Source: Pycnopodia helianthoides (lineage: Eukaryota; Echinodermata; Asteroidea; Forcipulatida; Asteriidae). Taken from it: a stretch of DNA of 64,000 nt. This document shows, piece by piece, positions 53,789 to 64,000 of this stretch (position 1 is its first letter; every line of letters begins with the position of its first letter). The notes under the pieces are model-generated. The model was not told the DNA's origin. It was given only the letters and a program-made list of their open reading frames with translations, and made no database searches. The stretch is from contig CM063246.1 in the NCBI GenBank assembly GCA_032158295.1, forward strand, positions 4,249,371-4,313,370. The letters run 5' to 3'. The position numbers and the translations under genes are program-made.

Positions 53789-53985
53789 GAACCCAACTTC
53801 ATAGAGCTGCCAAATTGCTAAGCACAGGTACACAAATCAGTGCTTACCGGATTTCAGACTTTACAAAGAAGTAAAAAAATGCCAGTATCACATACCACCT
53901 GTGACCGGTATCTGGCTTGTTTCTGCTTAGCAGGTAAATGTGAAGCGATATTTTCTGCTGCTAAAGCAGCTGCATGAAATCGGGC
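53789..53985. mobile_element. Family A MITE
   Basis: It runs from GAACCCAACTTCATAGAGCT to GCAGCTGCATGAAATCGGGC, with ACCTGTGACCGGTATCTGGC inside. Confidence 0.7.
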
Positions 53986-54711
53986 ATGGGTAGAAGGGCA
54001 ACCCTCTACAAAGTTGATTGTTATTGTAAGCGTGGAGTTAGCTACACATTTTGTCGATCTTCTTTAGACCAGCCCCTATTGATACTATCGTAGCCCCTTT
54101 TGTACAGTGTACGCAGGATTAGCGTGCTCATGCTCTAGTGCACTGAATTACAATCACTGTTGGTAATGGTAGACCATGGGCTGACATACTTCAGCGGAAA
54201 CAGAGGGGGTGGAAATTCATGTAAACGGTGTATACACCTGTGCTGACTGATTGCACGAAGTCACACACTCTTAGAAATTGAGGTCTGGTGTTGGAATGAG
54301 TAACTTATTATGTGATAATTGTATGCTAGCCACTACCTCATGGCCAGGTCCACGGTTATGTGTCTTTCTTTTTTTTACTGTCATGATAAATTTTCGTTTT
54401 AGAGGGGAAACAAAAAAGTGTGGCTTGTCTCACAGCTTGCAATTCTTTGGTATGTTACATACAGCTAAAGTCCTTAAAGTTGGACTCTTTTTTTTCATTG
54501 TAAGGTTCTTTAATACAGGGTTTAAAGAATGCCCTTTTTTTAAAGTTAACACAAATCATGCACAAAGTTTTCTGAAAAAACCCCACCAAAAGAAAAAGGT
54601 TTTGCATGTGAAACGGATCTTCATTTTGTATCTGTCAGCATTCATGGGTCTTTTTTTATGAAAATCGTTTCCCCCAGAGATTTCTATGACCAGTCAACTG
54701 TGACCAAACAT
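53986..54711. other. Spacer
   Basis: No supported gene. The long ORF at 54278-54661 has no recognisable domain and is dominated by A/T runs. Confidence 0.35.
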
Positions 54712-54869
54712 TCCTGGAATTACATGAAGGCCTTGGCCTCTACTGCCCCTTGTCTGGTGCCCCCTTTAAAAGTTTCCCATAAACTTTAAGTATGTCCCAA
54801 TGAAAGTGTCCTTTGCAAAACAAGTATGCCCTTCCTTATCCTCTCAAAGAAGAATTTCGAAAAGGCCTG
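54712..54869. mobile_element. Family H MITE
   Basis: TTCCTGGAATTACATGAAGG at the left and AGAATTTCGAAAAGGCCTG at the right. Interior as in the other copies. Confidence 0.7.
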
Positions 54870-55374
54870 ACCAAACATCATCAGACCCAGCAATCCCTGC
54901 GGGTAAATGCCTTCTCTAGAAGATGGGTACCACTTTGGAAGGTGGTCATTTTAATAATCCAATTTTCGTTTTCTTGTTATGAATTTCAAAGCACTTTTGG
55001 GAGTAGCAGTAGGCTGAATTTGATTGGTGCACAAGTCCCCGGTGACCCGCCTTTTGTGGCCTCGATGTCTTCAGTAAGTTGTCAACTTTAACTGGTTGTC
55101 AGGGGGACACAGTTTATCTTGAAGCACAATCAAAATACTGTTAAACGCTTCAAAATTTCACCATTGACCTACTTCTAGAAATGAAGAAGCCGTAGGCCAC
55201 GGCCAAGGTCACGTCCCTGAAAGGTTTTAAATAAATGTTCAAGACTGAGTCGCCACTCTTTTTGTTACCATTCATAAATTTACCTTTCTGTTATAAACAT
55301 CATAAAACCTTTACAAGTTCAGAAAAAAATCTGTATCCTCAGCTCACCTCAACTCTGCTGCATTGATTTATCAA

Positions 55375-55660
55375 TGTGGAGTGCTTAGTAACTCCTCGCG
55401 TAAGTTTAGAACTGGCGCGGTAAAGTTTCAAACAATCGCACGCAAGTTTCAAATTTGCGTGAGACAAACCATGCTGCGATCTACCAACTGAAATTGGCCG
55501 TGAAATTTGCGCGCTCTGCGCAATCATCTGACAGCAGCTTCTTTTGACACAAGTTCGTCCGGCTATGTTTTAACACTCTTACTGTGTTTATATCACAGTG
55601 CTCACATTTGTAAACATGGCCACGTGATCTCCTCTTGGCCAATCAGAATGGCTGAACTGT
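55375..55660. promoter_or_regulatory. CpG-richer block with CACGTG and CCAAT motifs
   Basis: CpG dinucleotides cluster here (GGCGCGGTAA, TTTGCGCGCTCTGCGC), followed by CCACGTGATC and GGCCAATCAG. It may be regulatory. No adjoining exon is recognised. Confidence 0.2.
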
Positions 55661-55800
55661 CCCAGGTTTTTATGAATATGCAATGAAGGATCCCCAATTC
55701 AAAGGTTTGCATGCATGCACAGGGCTCGACCTTAACGCTAGCCCGGCGTTCAAAATTCGCTGAGCTCAATGTTCCGCTTCTGTTGGATCAAGTGTGTGTT

Positions 55801-55970
55801 CATTGAGCTGTAAAAGCACACAGTTTTGCTAAGCAAAGCAAAATAATGCTTAGCGAAGGCAGGTTACCAATCAACATGCCATGCGATGCATGTTGCTAAT
55901 TGACTGGTTACACAATGATATGCTAAGCAGACAAGTGAACTTAGCAATATTTTTAGTGGAGTGGCTTTAA
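55801..55970. mobile_element. Family A-related hairpin
   Basis: TTTTGCTAAGCAAAGCAAAA, TGCTTAGCG, ACTGGTTACACAATGATATG and GCTAAGCAGACAAG show the family A motif set without clean ends. Confidence 0.45.
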
Positions 55971-56249
55971 GCCACTGTGCCTTGCAGGTCTCACTCTCAG
56001 GTATGGGAAGAAATGGGACAATGTGCCATGAAAGATTTGTATTTCACAAATCAACCTAGTTTCTGAAATACAAAAATCAGGGCAGGGACAAAGAAATAAA
56101 TTCAGGGAACAGTTGAGTGTAGCGTTCTTTGTGTTAAACCCTTTTTCTGTGAGTCAAATACTGACAGCTCACCGACTGAACAGTTCCGTGAAAAGTGTAA
56201 CCTTGGTAATCAAATTTTTAGAGGCAAAGTGCAGGATTGGTATAACAAA

Positions 56250-56397
56250 TATGGAATTGCACGGAGGCTACGGAGGCCATGGCGTCTGTTGCCCCTGGTC
56301 ATGGCCTTGGTGCCCTTTCAAAAGATTCCCCATTGAAGTGCCCCTTTGCAAAATGAAAATGGCCTTGCCCTCTTACAGATGAAACTTCCAGGACTGT
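56250..56397. mobile_element. Family H MITE
   Basis: TGGAATTGCACGGAGGCTAC at the left and GATGAAACTTCCAGGACTG at the right. Confidence 0.7.
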
Positions 56398-56408
56398 TAG
56401 TGTTAGTG

Positions 56409-56610
56409 TTAAAGGTATTATATTGATGATCCAATTTGGGATTATTCTTCCTGCGTGGACATAACCGCTCCAGATTTTCGTCAATATCTCAAAAACGCTA
56501 CCAAATTTTAACAGGTCAGTTTTATTGTATCTACATTTATCTAGGATTGAAAACAATCAAACGGTTCCAAAAACCAATAGTACAATGTATACTCTGCCTT
56601 TTTTATTTGT
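56409..56610 (+). mobile_element. Family G MITE, partial
   Basis: TAAAGGTATTATATTGATGA, GTGGACATAACCGCTCCAGA and GTATACTCTGCCTTTT. The left two thirds is missing. Confidence 0.65.
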
Positions 56611-57467
56611 TTATTAGGTTTAGTAGATTGTTCTCGAGGTTTACCTGTACTTTTATAGACATTTTACTTTCAAGTGTGTGTCTGTTTTCTGTAACAATAG
56701 TGTGCATAACGTGACAAACTAATGTCACGGCTCGATTTTTTTACACTGGACCACAGGCCCGAGTACCAGTAGTTCCTAGTATCAGGACATGTAGACTCGT
56801 GACCGGACGAGTCCGTCGGTCTTTTGTTTTTTCATTCGAACAATAAAACCTCGCTGTGTAACATCTTGAACAAAAAACAAATTATGTTCATTGTTGATTT
56901 CGATTTTGATAAAACACCTTGCAATTCTATTGAGTAATGAAGTTTAATTAGTACACATAAAGACGAATAAGAAATTATTCTCTTATAAATGTCTTAGTGC
57001 TGGATTAAAAAAAAACACAAAAACAAAACAGTTCAATGCATGCTGAACTGTGTCGTGAAGTTTTTATTCTCATTTTAATTCTGGTCTTGTCAAAACAATT
57101 CTGGTCCAGTAAACATCTCGAGCTACAAGCCCTGTGGTCTTGTGCATTTTTCCCCGAAATTCAAGCCCTGTTCATAGCAGAACCCACCTGTTTTAAGTGT
57201 TTTTTAAGCATGACTTTAAAGAAGGGTGTATCATTCAATGCTTTTTTTTTTCCCCCGCCTTTTTAACAGAAAAAAGTTGTACGCATCCTTTTCCAAAATC
57301 TGTCGGTAGATACCCCGGTAAGAAGAATTTGGTTGAACATTTTTCTTTAAAGGAAAGTTTGCCCTATGGCTGTAGTGTCCGACCGTTTATTTGTGTATTG
57401 CGGTGCTATGTTGTGTAAGAAGTGAGATTTTTTTCCTGTTGGTACTTATGAAAGATCCATGAAATCT
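56611..57467. other. Spacer with a fragment shared with 60525-60640
   Basis: 57060-57180 (CTGGTCTTGTCAAAACAATT, CTCGAGCTACAAGCCCTGTG) is related, inverted, to the interior of the element at 60496-61459. No gene is seen. Confidence 0.4.
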
Positions 57468-57702
57468 GGGCCCAATTTCATAGAGCTGCTGAGCACAACA
57501 ATTTGCTTAGCATGAAATTTCTTCATTGATAAAAACAGGATTACCAACCAAACTTCCACGTGATTTTCAGGATAAGCAAACAACAGCTGAATACCAGTAA
57601 CAAGCAATATGCAATACATGGAAATTTGGTTGGTAACCCTGTTTTTATCACAGAAGAAATTTCATGCTAAGCAAATGTTGTGCTTAGCAGCTCTATGAAA
57701 CT
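57468..57702. mobile_element. Family A hairpin MITE, strongly palindromic
   Basis: It runs from TGGGCCCAATTTCATAGAGC to CTTAGCAGCTCTATGAAACT. Arms pair over most of their length (GATAAAAACAGGATTACCAA with TTGGTAACCCTGTTTTTATC). Confidence 0.85.
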
Positions 57703-57839
57703 GCTCATTACATCTTTGCAAGGTTGTAACAAAAAGTTGGGCACTTTCATTTGAACTGAATGCGCTCTGAGCATTTTTACGGATACATTCCTCGCAGTGT
57801 TGAGGTCTCATCAACTACTTGTTAAGTTTGTTTTGGGAG

Positions 57840-58165
57840 TGTGGATGGCATATATCCTTGTTGTTAAGCGCTGTCGACTGTCGTCGGCCGCCATGATCCG
57901 CCATGATCCCACGTCGTCGTGGAGCATGGCCAACTGTTCCCCTTTTGGAGGCCCCCATCTGTTTATTACACATCCTGCCCGTCTGAAAAAACCTGAGCCA
58001 AACAAGCCTTGTTGGATTGTACTCCCCGTGTGCGCTGGCTGTTTATCAGCACTGGGCGATGGAGGGCAAGGTTCAACGATCGCAGCGCCGTGATTGGCCG
58101 AGGATGAGGCCATGGGGATGGCATTCCATGCGGCTCGTCATGGTATGCAAATGAGGAGCCAGCTG
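57840..58165. promoter_or_regulatory. CpG-rich block with octamer, CCAAT and E-box motifs
   Basis: This is a GC/CpG-rich island in AT-rich DNA. It holds two copies of CCGCCATGATC (57888 and 57898, YY1-like), an inverted CCAAT box (GATTGG, 58092-58097), a perfect octamer ATGCAAAT (58145-58152) and an E-box CAGCTG just after it. It could be an enhancer or promoter of the unidentified downstream gene. The motifs are seen; the function is inference. Confidence 0.35.
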
Positions 58166-59864
58166 TGTGTGTGTGGGAAGACTGTTTATGTGGTACTGCT
58201 GGCTGGCTCCGGGTGGCTGGGTGTTTCTTGGTCATGGATTACTAGTAAAAAGCACCAGTACCCCCCCCCCCCCGACAACAAAATATTGGAAAAATTATCT
58301 CCGTACGGAAGTATTTCTGAGAAAGTACCATTTGTTTACAGCGAGAAAGTGAAGAGCATATACCATATGACAACAACTTCTGACTGTTGTGAAACAAGTT
58401 GTTGGCATGTTTGCTGTTAAAAATCGTTGATATGTTTAAATTCTGCATTTAATTATACTTAGTCCGTCATTGGTCAGTCTAATGACGACAGACCGTAGTA
58501 GAGAATCAGTGGCGATGTTTAACTTTTACAATCATGGTAGGGTAAAGTGTTGTTTTTGTGTGTGTGTTTTTTTTTTTTGGGGGGGGGAGTGTTAGTTTTT
58601 TTGGGGGGGGGTACGGTTTGGTATTTTTGGATCTACATACGTTGTGAAAGCAGTCTTGATATTGAAGATAACACATTGAACCCAATTTCCCATCTCAAAT
58701 TACAGGGATGAGAAATTTCAGACTTATATCTGAATTAAAACCTTTTTAATGTCTGCCCGGTGAGAAACTAGCTCCGTTTTCTTCAGATATGAAGAAGTTT
58801 ATACTCTTTGATCTACTTCTCTAGAGCTCAGGATACTGTTCCCAGAAGCTCCTTGAAAGCTAAGACTCCAGGGGGTTGCCAAGGGGTTGAAATCTCATTA
58901 CTTCCACTAGCCTCCTCAAAATTTGGATCCTACTTTTTAAGCCATTTTTTGTCGGCATTGATCCCCACCCCCTGAAATTAGCTACACATTGTTTTCAAAT
59001 TTACATTTGATAATGATATATTTGTTATAAGTTTTATTATGACATGGAGGAAAAAACAGGCTTGAAAATTCATTCTGGAAGGGGGGAGGTGAGGTCCGGT
59101 TCTCTCTGTGAAATAAAAGGGCGCATTGAAATGTTTAAAAGCTAGGGTAGAAATTGGAGTTCTAAGCACTCAGACAAACACTTGGCAACAGAGATACTGG
59201 CCTGTATTGACAGAGTGAAATATAAATTTAAGAGCGTTGCCTTTCCCATTTTCTGGTCCTTATGTCATTGGTTTTTCCTCCAGCGCTTGTATCTCCCATG
59301 TTTATGTGTAACATTGTACGCGTGTGTACTGGAAATACTGCTGTTGAGTCAGAGTTTAATTAAAGTTTTGGCGTTCTTGTGTAGAAGTGTTTTCGTAGAA
59401 AGAAAATCTATTAAATCTGAATTTAAAAGAGCTGATTTTTAGATTGGGTTGAAATTTTGAATGTTGAGGTACAGTGGGGATGTATGATACATTGTTTTTT
59501 GCTTGTTTTTTTGCATAGAACATTTTGCTAAATTCATTCCAATCCAGGCGTCCAAGTTGTACCGAGCAGTACTCAAGTTTTCAATAAGCGCGCCAACATG
59601 TACTACGGAGGTTAGGAGGTCAGAGATTCCGAGAAACAGTGAATATTACGGGTCTGTGTGCTTTGTCAGGGATTCTGTGCATAGCACTTGCTTTTTATTT
59701 AAGTTTCATTTTGGAGACTTGGAGGAGGAACTTTGTGTTGTGGACCAGTGTTCTTGCAGGTGCACCAAACTGCTCATGTGGTATAGCAGTACGGCAGGTG
59801 GAAACATTTGTCAGGAAGTTTGGACAAGTTTGTATTAAAGAGTGGCTTTAACCCTAACAGACTA
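58166..59864. other. Spacer
   Basis: C run at 58261-58274 and G/T runs at 58560-58615. ORFs at 59503-59851 have splice-like borders but no recognised domain. Confidence 0.3.
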
Positions 59865-60345
59865 GGCCCTTGGGTAGACATACTGCCCAAATCCTTCAGA
59901 TTAAAGTGTCATAAACCTAAAGGGCCCAAATCCTTGATATCCTTCAGATTAAAGTTGTCATAAACCTAAAGGGCCCAAATCCTTTGATATCCTTCAGATT
60001 AAAGTTGTCATAAACCTAAAGTGCCCAAATCCTTCTAAATCCTTCTCCTTATTGTAAATATACATATTAGCCCAAATCCTTCTAAATCCTTTTGACATGT
60101 TTGAGACAGAAGTTAGGGAGTCAACTAAAAGCCCAAAACCTTCAGAATCCTATTTTGGCTAAGCTGCGTAAGATCTAAAACCTTCTAAATCCTCCTATGT
60201 AAAAACAGCCCGATAGCCCAAGTCCTGCGAAATCCTAACCTAACGAAAACTCATTTTAGCCCAAACCCTTCGAAATCCTCCTGTGTTGCAGATCCCTAAT
60301 AGCCCAAATCCTTCTCAATCCTGCACTTTGGCAAGCAATGAAGAT
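59865..60345. repeat. Degenerate array of GCCCAAATCCTT units
   Basis: GCCCAAATCCTT recurs at least eight times, often followed by CTAAATCCTT or GATATCCTTCAGATTAAAGT. The first three units (about 50 bp) are close copies, later ones irregular. It is bounded by TTTAACCCTAACAGA and TCTTTAGGGTTAA-like inverted ends. Confidence 0.75.
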
Positions 60346-60495
60346 ATTGTAGGACTTGGGTTCTTTAGGGTTAAGGTCAATTTTTTAGTTTGTGATGCAC
60401 TCATTTTCCAATAGATAGAGTCCATGAAAGTGGTAAAAATTATTGTAAAGTCTCTAATCTCAAAGCTAAGTGGTGTAAAATGTAATTTTCCAATA

Positions 60496-61459
60496 GACTG
60501 TGCAAGTCTTGGGCGTATTGGATAGGGCTCGAGTTTTGGTGGAAAAATCTACAAGACCGCAGGGCTTGTAGCTTCATTGTTTTTACTGGACCAGAAACTG
60601 TTGTACAAGACCAGAATCAAAACGAGAAAAAACATTCTACACAGTTGTTAGGTGAACAAGCAGTGAGACTTTGGAAGAGAAAATTGATCTCAATTGTTTT
60701 ATGGTCACATGTATTAAAAGTATACTTCAATACTCACCAGAATTGAAAGATATTTTATCAGACTCAAAGTCAACATTTCAACATCATTTGTTTTTCTTCA
60801 AGATATTACAAAGTGAGTAAGGTATTTTTATTCAATTGAAAAACACAAGACTGCCGGACTTGTTCGGTAAAAAGATTACTGGCACGATGCTAAAATCACT
60901 GGCCTAGGGCCTGCGGGCCAGTGTAAATTTTGAGCCCTGTTAGAACTTCTAGGACCATATTGGGTTTTAGTAATGTGTGCGCGATTCTTTTTTCAAATAC
61001 TTTAGTTTATGGCTATAAAAACTGTACCATATTGTTGGGATAGTGAAATTTAGCCATGAACTATATGAAAATTAAAATAAATTTAACAAACTAGCAAAGA
61101 AAACCCGGGAATGAGACATGACCTCCGTTTCGGTTTCTTGTAAACAATTAAGAATGTTGCCCAATTGACATTTATGTTATTATTATTTAAACCTATTAAT
61201 AGTCACACGAGTGTGAGCTTTATTGGCAAATGGGGTTTCTAAAAAATAACCGTCCTTGTCCCAAGATTTAATTATGTTTCAGTGTTAATTTCATCAAATT
61301 GTTGATATTGATTAAACAATTTTGATAACAAATCACTATGGGTATTTTTACTTCAAGCATTTTGTAAATATGAAAAAAGAAGATTGGATTTCACAGAAAA
61401 ATGTAGTCTTTGTTCGGGTTGTGTTCCTGCTTTCAATACGCCCAAGACTTGCACAGTCT
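60496..61459. mobile_element. Nested inverted-repeat element (about 960 bp)
   Basis: The ends are AGACTGTGCAAGTCTTGGGC and GCCCAAGACTTGCACAGTCT, an exact inverted match that continues to GTATTG/CAATAC. A truncated relative is at 50056-50530. No transposase ORF remains. Confidence 0.85.
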
Positions 61460-61492
61460 ATAGATAGAGTCCATGAAAGTGGTTAAACAATA

Positions 61493-61877
61493 TTTTAAAG
61501 GCAAAGCATGCCCTTGGTTTTTTGGACCGTTTGATTGTTTTAAACCTACATAAATGTAGATCAATAAAAACTAACCTGTGAAAATTTCATTTCAAAAGGT
61601 GGTCGCATTTTTAAAATATCGCCAAAATCCGCAGCGAATATCTCCACGCATAAAGAATAATCCTTAAAAGGAATAAACAATCTGAGAAACGTTTCTCAGA
61701 TTCAAATTTTGGGGGATAAAAACTGAAATCTTTTTCCATATCCACATTATTTTGAATTGAAATATTTTTCAAAAGGCTTTATACTTTGTACATCGAAAGT
61801 TGCTGTACTTATAGCCAAGTAAGTTTTTATTGCCACTAATTTTTAGAGTGATTACCAATTGTATACCTTCCCTTTAA
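61493..61877 (-). mobile_element. Family G MITE nested in the outer element
   Basis: Reverse copy from TTTTAAAGGCAAAGCATGCC to TTGTATACCTTCCCTTTAA. Interior ACCTGTGAAAATTTCATTTC as in other copies. Confidence 0.82.
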
Positions 61878-62290
61878 GTCCCTAATGTCACAATAAAAAG
61901 TGGGGTCAATTGTAGTGCTGTTTGATACTTTTTCAGTGCGAAATTTTAAACATGACATCTTCGGATGTCAACGACAAATGGGTCTGTACATATTTCGTTT
62001 GTCGAAAGTTCAAGTTCAACGCCATTTTAATTAAATATTAAGCGAATTCCGGAATGAAATAAAAAATTCCACGTACAAAAATGTGTATCCATAAATTTGA
62101 AATGTGGCTTCATTGGATGTTTTGGGGATGTTAACAAATAATTTTGCACTGGAACAGCAACAAATACTTACCCCATTTTAACGTGAGGTAGGAGACTCAT
62201 AATATTATGTCCACTTTCGTAAGGACTCTATCTATTGGAAAATTAGTGCATCATAAAAACTGAATTTGACCTTGGAGCCCCTCTTTAAAG

Positions 62291-63005
62291 TTCGTAAAAG
62301 TAAGTTTTCAAATTGAAAAATAAAGTTCACATGTGGATACACATGGTACATACATGGAGTGCAGATGTTTAAAAAAAATTTTAAAAAGACCTTTGCTATT
62401 AAAACACTTGAAGCAATAAAATTTGAGTTCCCCTGCACCCAATGGATTGAGTAAACCCACTGGCCAGACAGTCACATGGGCACATTAAAAAACCCAAAGC
62501 GCTGAACCCAAGTCAGGGGGGAGTGAACAAATTCCTTGAACAAGGGCACCCACTCCCATGCTCCCCAACAGTTGACACTTCAGGCCAGTGCATTGTCCAC
62601 ACAACACCAGGGCTAGAGCAGGGGTTACATAATGCCGTCGTGGCGCTGACACACACAACCCTTACTGTGTGTGTGTTTTGCACCACCTCCCTCTTCTCTG
62701 TCTCCACCAATGAGCACGGAGGCATTGGGCTATGATAATGACATATTCATATGGTAATAGGGCCCTTGCTGTGCCAGCGTGGGCATTGTGTGCCAGGCCC
62801 AGGTTGTCATTTGATACGCAGGCGTGACCCCGGACTGCCAGCAAATTTGTTCAGTTTGTACCACGGTGGCTCTACATAGTGTATCAGCACAGCCCCTAAA
62901 AAAACTCTCATCCAGCTCGACTGTAGACTACACGTTCTGATCATGTTCGCCCCGCTTTGGGGTGGTGCACTACACACACGTACATATACTTGTTTGCTCT
63001 TACAG
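62291..63005. other. Sequence before the unidentified exon
   Basis: Mixed composition with a TG-rich patch near 62661-62675. No further exon is recognised. It is probably intron. Confidence 0.35.
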
Positions 63006-63090
63006 TAGGGTGAACTACAAAATTCAGAACGGAGCAGACCCGTTAAATTCATCCATCGAACACCCTCAGTTCAACGGCGCCATTACTGTG
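63006..63090 (+). CDS. Unidentified coding exon of a gene continuing to the right
   Basis: A pyrimidine-rich acceptor (GTTTGCTCTTACAG) precedes, and GTG|GTATGT follows. One base plus 28 codons stay open and read RVNYKIQNGADPLNSSIEHP and on to QFNGAITV. Only this frame is plausible. The exon starts in phase 2 and ends in phase 0, so it belongs to a larger gene whose other exons lie upstream (not recognised) and beyond the window edge. The protein family is not recognised. Confidence 0.55.
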
Positions 63091-64000
63091 GTATGTATGA
63101 AACACGGAACACGTAGATAACGTTATTGAAAATTATTCGTTTTACCGATGCTCCAAATTCCATACTGCGTGCACTGCCCGCATAGACACTCGGATGGTTA
63201 AACCGGGCATCATTCATTACTTATAGCAAAAGTGCACCTTTGCATCACGTTGTCATGTGTGCGAGCTTTTTCAGTCTGACTTGACAAGCAGTTTTTTCTT
63301 ATCCAGTGGCATTTGAATTTTTAACACAAATATTTGATGACGGCGTACGTTTAATAAGTACATGTAACCGTAAAGACACCCCTTTGGTAGTAGTGGGGAT
63401 TGTTAGTTATCGTTGGGAACAATTTTAAAGGAAGGCACGCTGTTATGTTGTAATACATTTGTGCTTGGTGGTTTTACGAACAAGTTGCTGGACAACCAGT
63501 TTATTGAACATGGATAATCAGGTTTTGCCCGTAGCCTTTTTCAGTGACCGGGCAGCAGGTCCAGTTAGCTTGCCATTTCACTTAATAGTCCACCAGCTTT
63601 TTCACTAGTCCGTTAATGTAGGGAAATAGGGGTCCATGCTTTTCAATACTGAGCTAGCCAGCCGGACTACTTGGAGAGAATTGTGACTGGTCCTCGGGTG
63701 TTTTTAGCCGGCATTGGCCCAGCGGACCACTGTGAAGGGAGAATCCTGATAACACTTACATAATGTTGATGTTCATGTACGCCATACACACAGTGGTCTG
63801 TGTTTGTCTGTAGTGTATGTAGGTCTTTTTGTTGTACCCTCTACACTATGCATAATGCTGTGATAAGCATATTGTGTTCAGTCACGCTACAAAAGCTTCA
63901 TTCAGCCCCTACAAAGTGTACGCTTCATTTATGAGTTCACGTAGGCATGCATGTACTGTAAACGAAGAGTCATTATTATGCAATGTTGAGTGTAATGCGC
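63091..64000. other. Intron-like sequence to the window edge with a dispersed repeat
   Basis: 63525-63745 (GGTTTTGCCCGTAGCC, CACTAGTCCGTTA, GACTGGTCCTCGGGTGTTTT) is related to 51556-51745. No other exon is seen. Confidence 0.4.

Larger units (their letters stand above)
60358..62290. mobile_element. Outer inverted-repeat element carrying two nested insertions
   Basis: TGATGCACTCATTTTCCAAT and AGATAGAGTCCATGAAAGTG at the left recur inverted at 62216-62265 (CACTTTCGTAAGGACTCTAT, ATTGGAAAATTAGTGCATCA). It is interrupted by 60496-61459 and 61493-61877. Confidence 0.7.

Noticed and set aside
54278..54661. 127-aa ORF
   Set aside because: Phe- and Lys-rich translation of T/A-rich DNA without motifs; chance ORF.
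57797..58113. ORFs on both strands in the CpG-rich block
   Set aside because: GC-rich DNA has few stops. No domain, splice context or conservation cue was seen; a regulatory block is more likely.
59503..59851. Overlapping ORFs of 111 and 70 codons with a hydrophobic stretch
   Set aside because: Splice-like borders exist, but neither frame resembles a known protein and the first lacks good coding character. Left as unsupported.

Overview
This is a eukaryotic, AT-rich, intron-containing window. It most likely comes from an invertebrate deuterostome, probably an echinoderm and perhaps a sea star. The reasons are metazoan-specific genes (CTCF-type zinc fingers with a cohesin-binding YDF motif, TCAIM, FLYWCH fingers), introns of about 0.4-3 kb with standard GT-AG borders, and a dense cover of short hairpin transposons, tRNA-derived SINEs and an AATC-tailed LINE end. 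The species is inferred from general character, not proven.

All recognised genes are on the + strand. (1) 753-7915: the 3' part of a CTCF-family gene. Four exons are visible and the N-terminus lies off the left edge. It keeps the YDF cohesin-contact motif and nine C2H2 fingers that match CTCF fingers 2-10, but fingers 1 and 11 are not seen. (2) 17952-19430: a FLYWCH zinc-finger gene with three fingers, intronless in its main ORF. A CpG-rich candidate promoter and first exon lie at about 15.6-15.85 kb. (3) 21381-22481: a second, shorter CTCF-like paralogue. It has six fingers (matching CTCF 5-10) and the same unusual C-terminal block as gene 1, but no YDF motif. (4) 28631-39557: a complete nine-exon TCAIM orthologue (484 aa), including a tiny first exon that encodes a mitochondrial presequence and an HPD motif of J-domain type. 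(5) 63006-63090: one convincing but unidentified coding exon of a gene that runs off the right edge.

The rest, especially 8-15 kb, 22.5-28.6 kb and 39.6-63 kb, is intergenic or intronic DNA dominated by repeats. There are at least nine families of short inverted-repeat (MITE-like) elements. Several are flanked by TTAA/TTTAAA and share one internal module. There are also nested insertions, a 68-bp minisatellite inside the CTCF intron, a nearly perfect 391-bp palindrome, tRNA-derived SINEs, a G-rich 15-bp minisatellite and a telomere-like TTAGGG run inside a hairpin element.

The most interesting feature is the cluster of two CTCF-family genes with reduced finger arrays on either side of a FLYWCH gene. 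It looks like a lineage-specific tandem duplication in which one copy kept the cohesin-contact motif and the core DNA-reading fingers, while the other kept only the C-terminal half of the array plus a shared C-terminal domain. Functional conclusions about architecture or insulation are inference.
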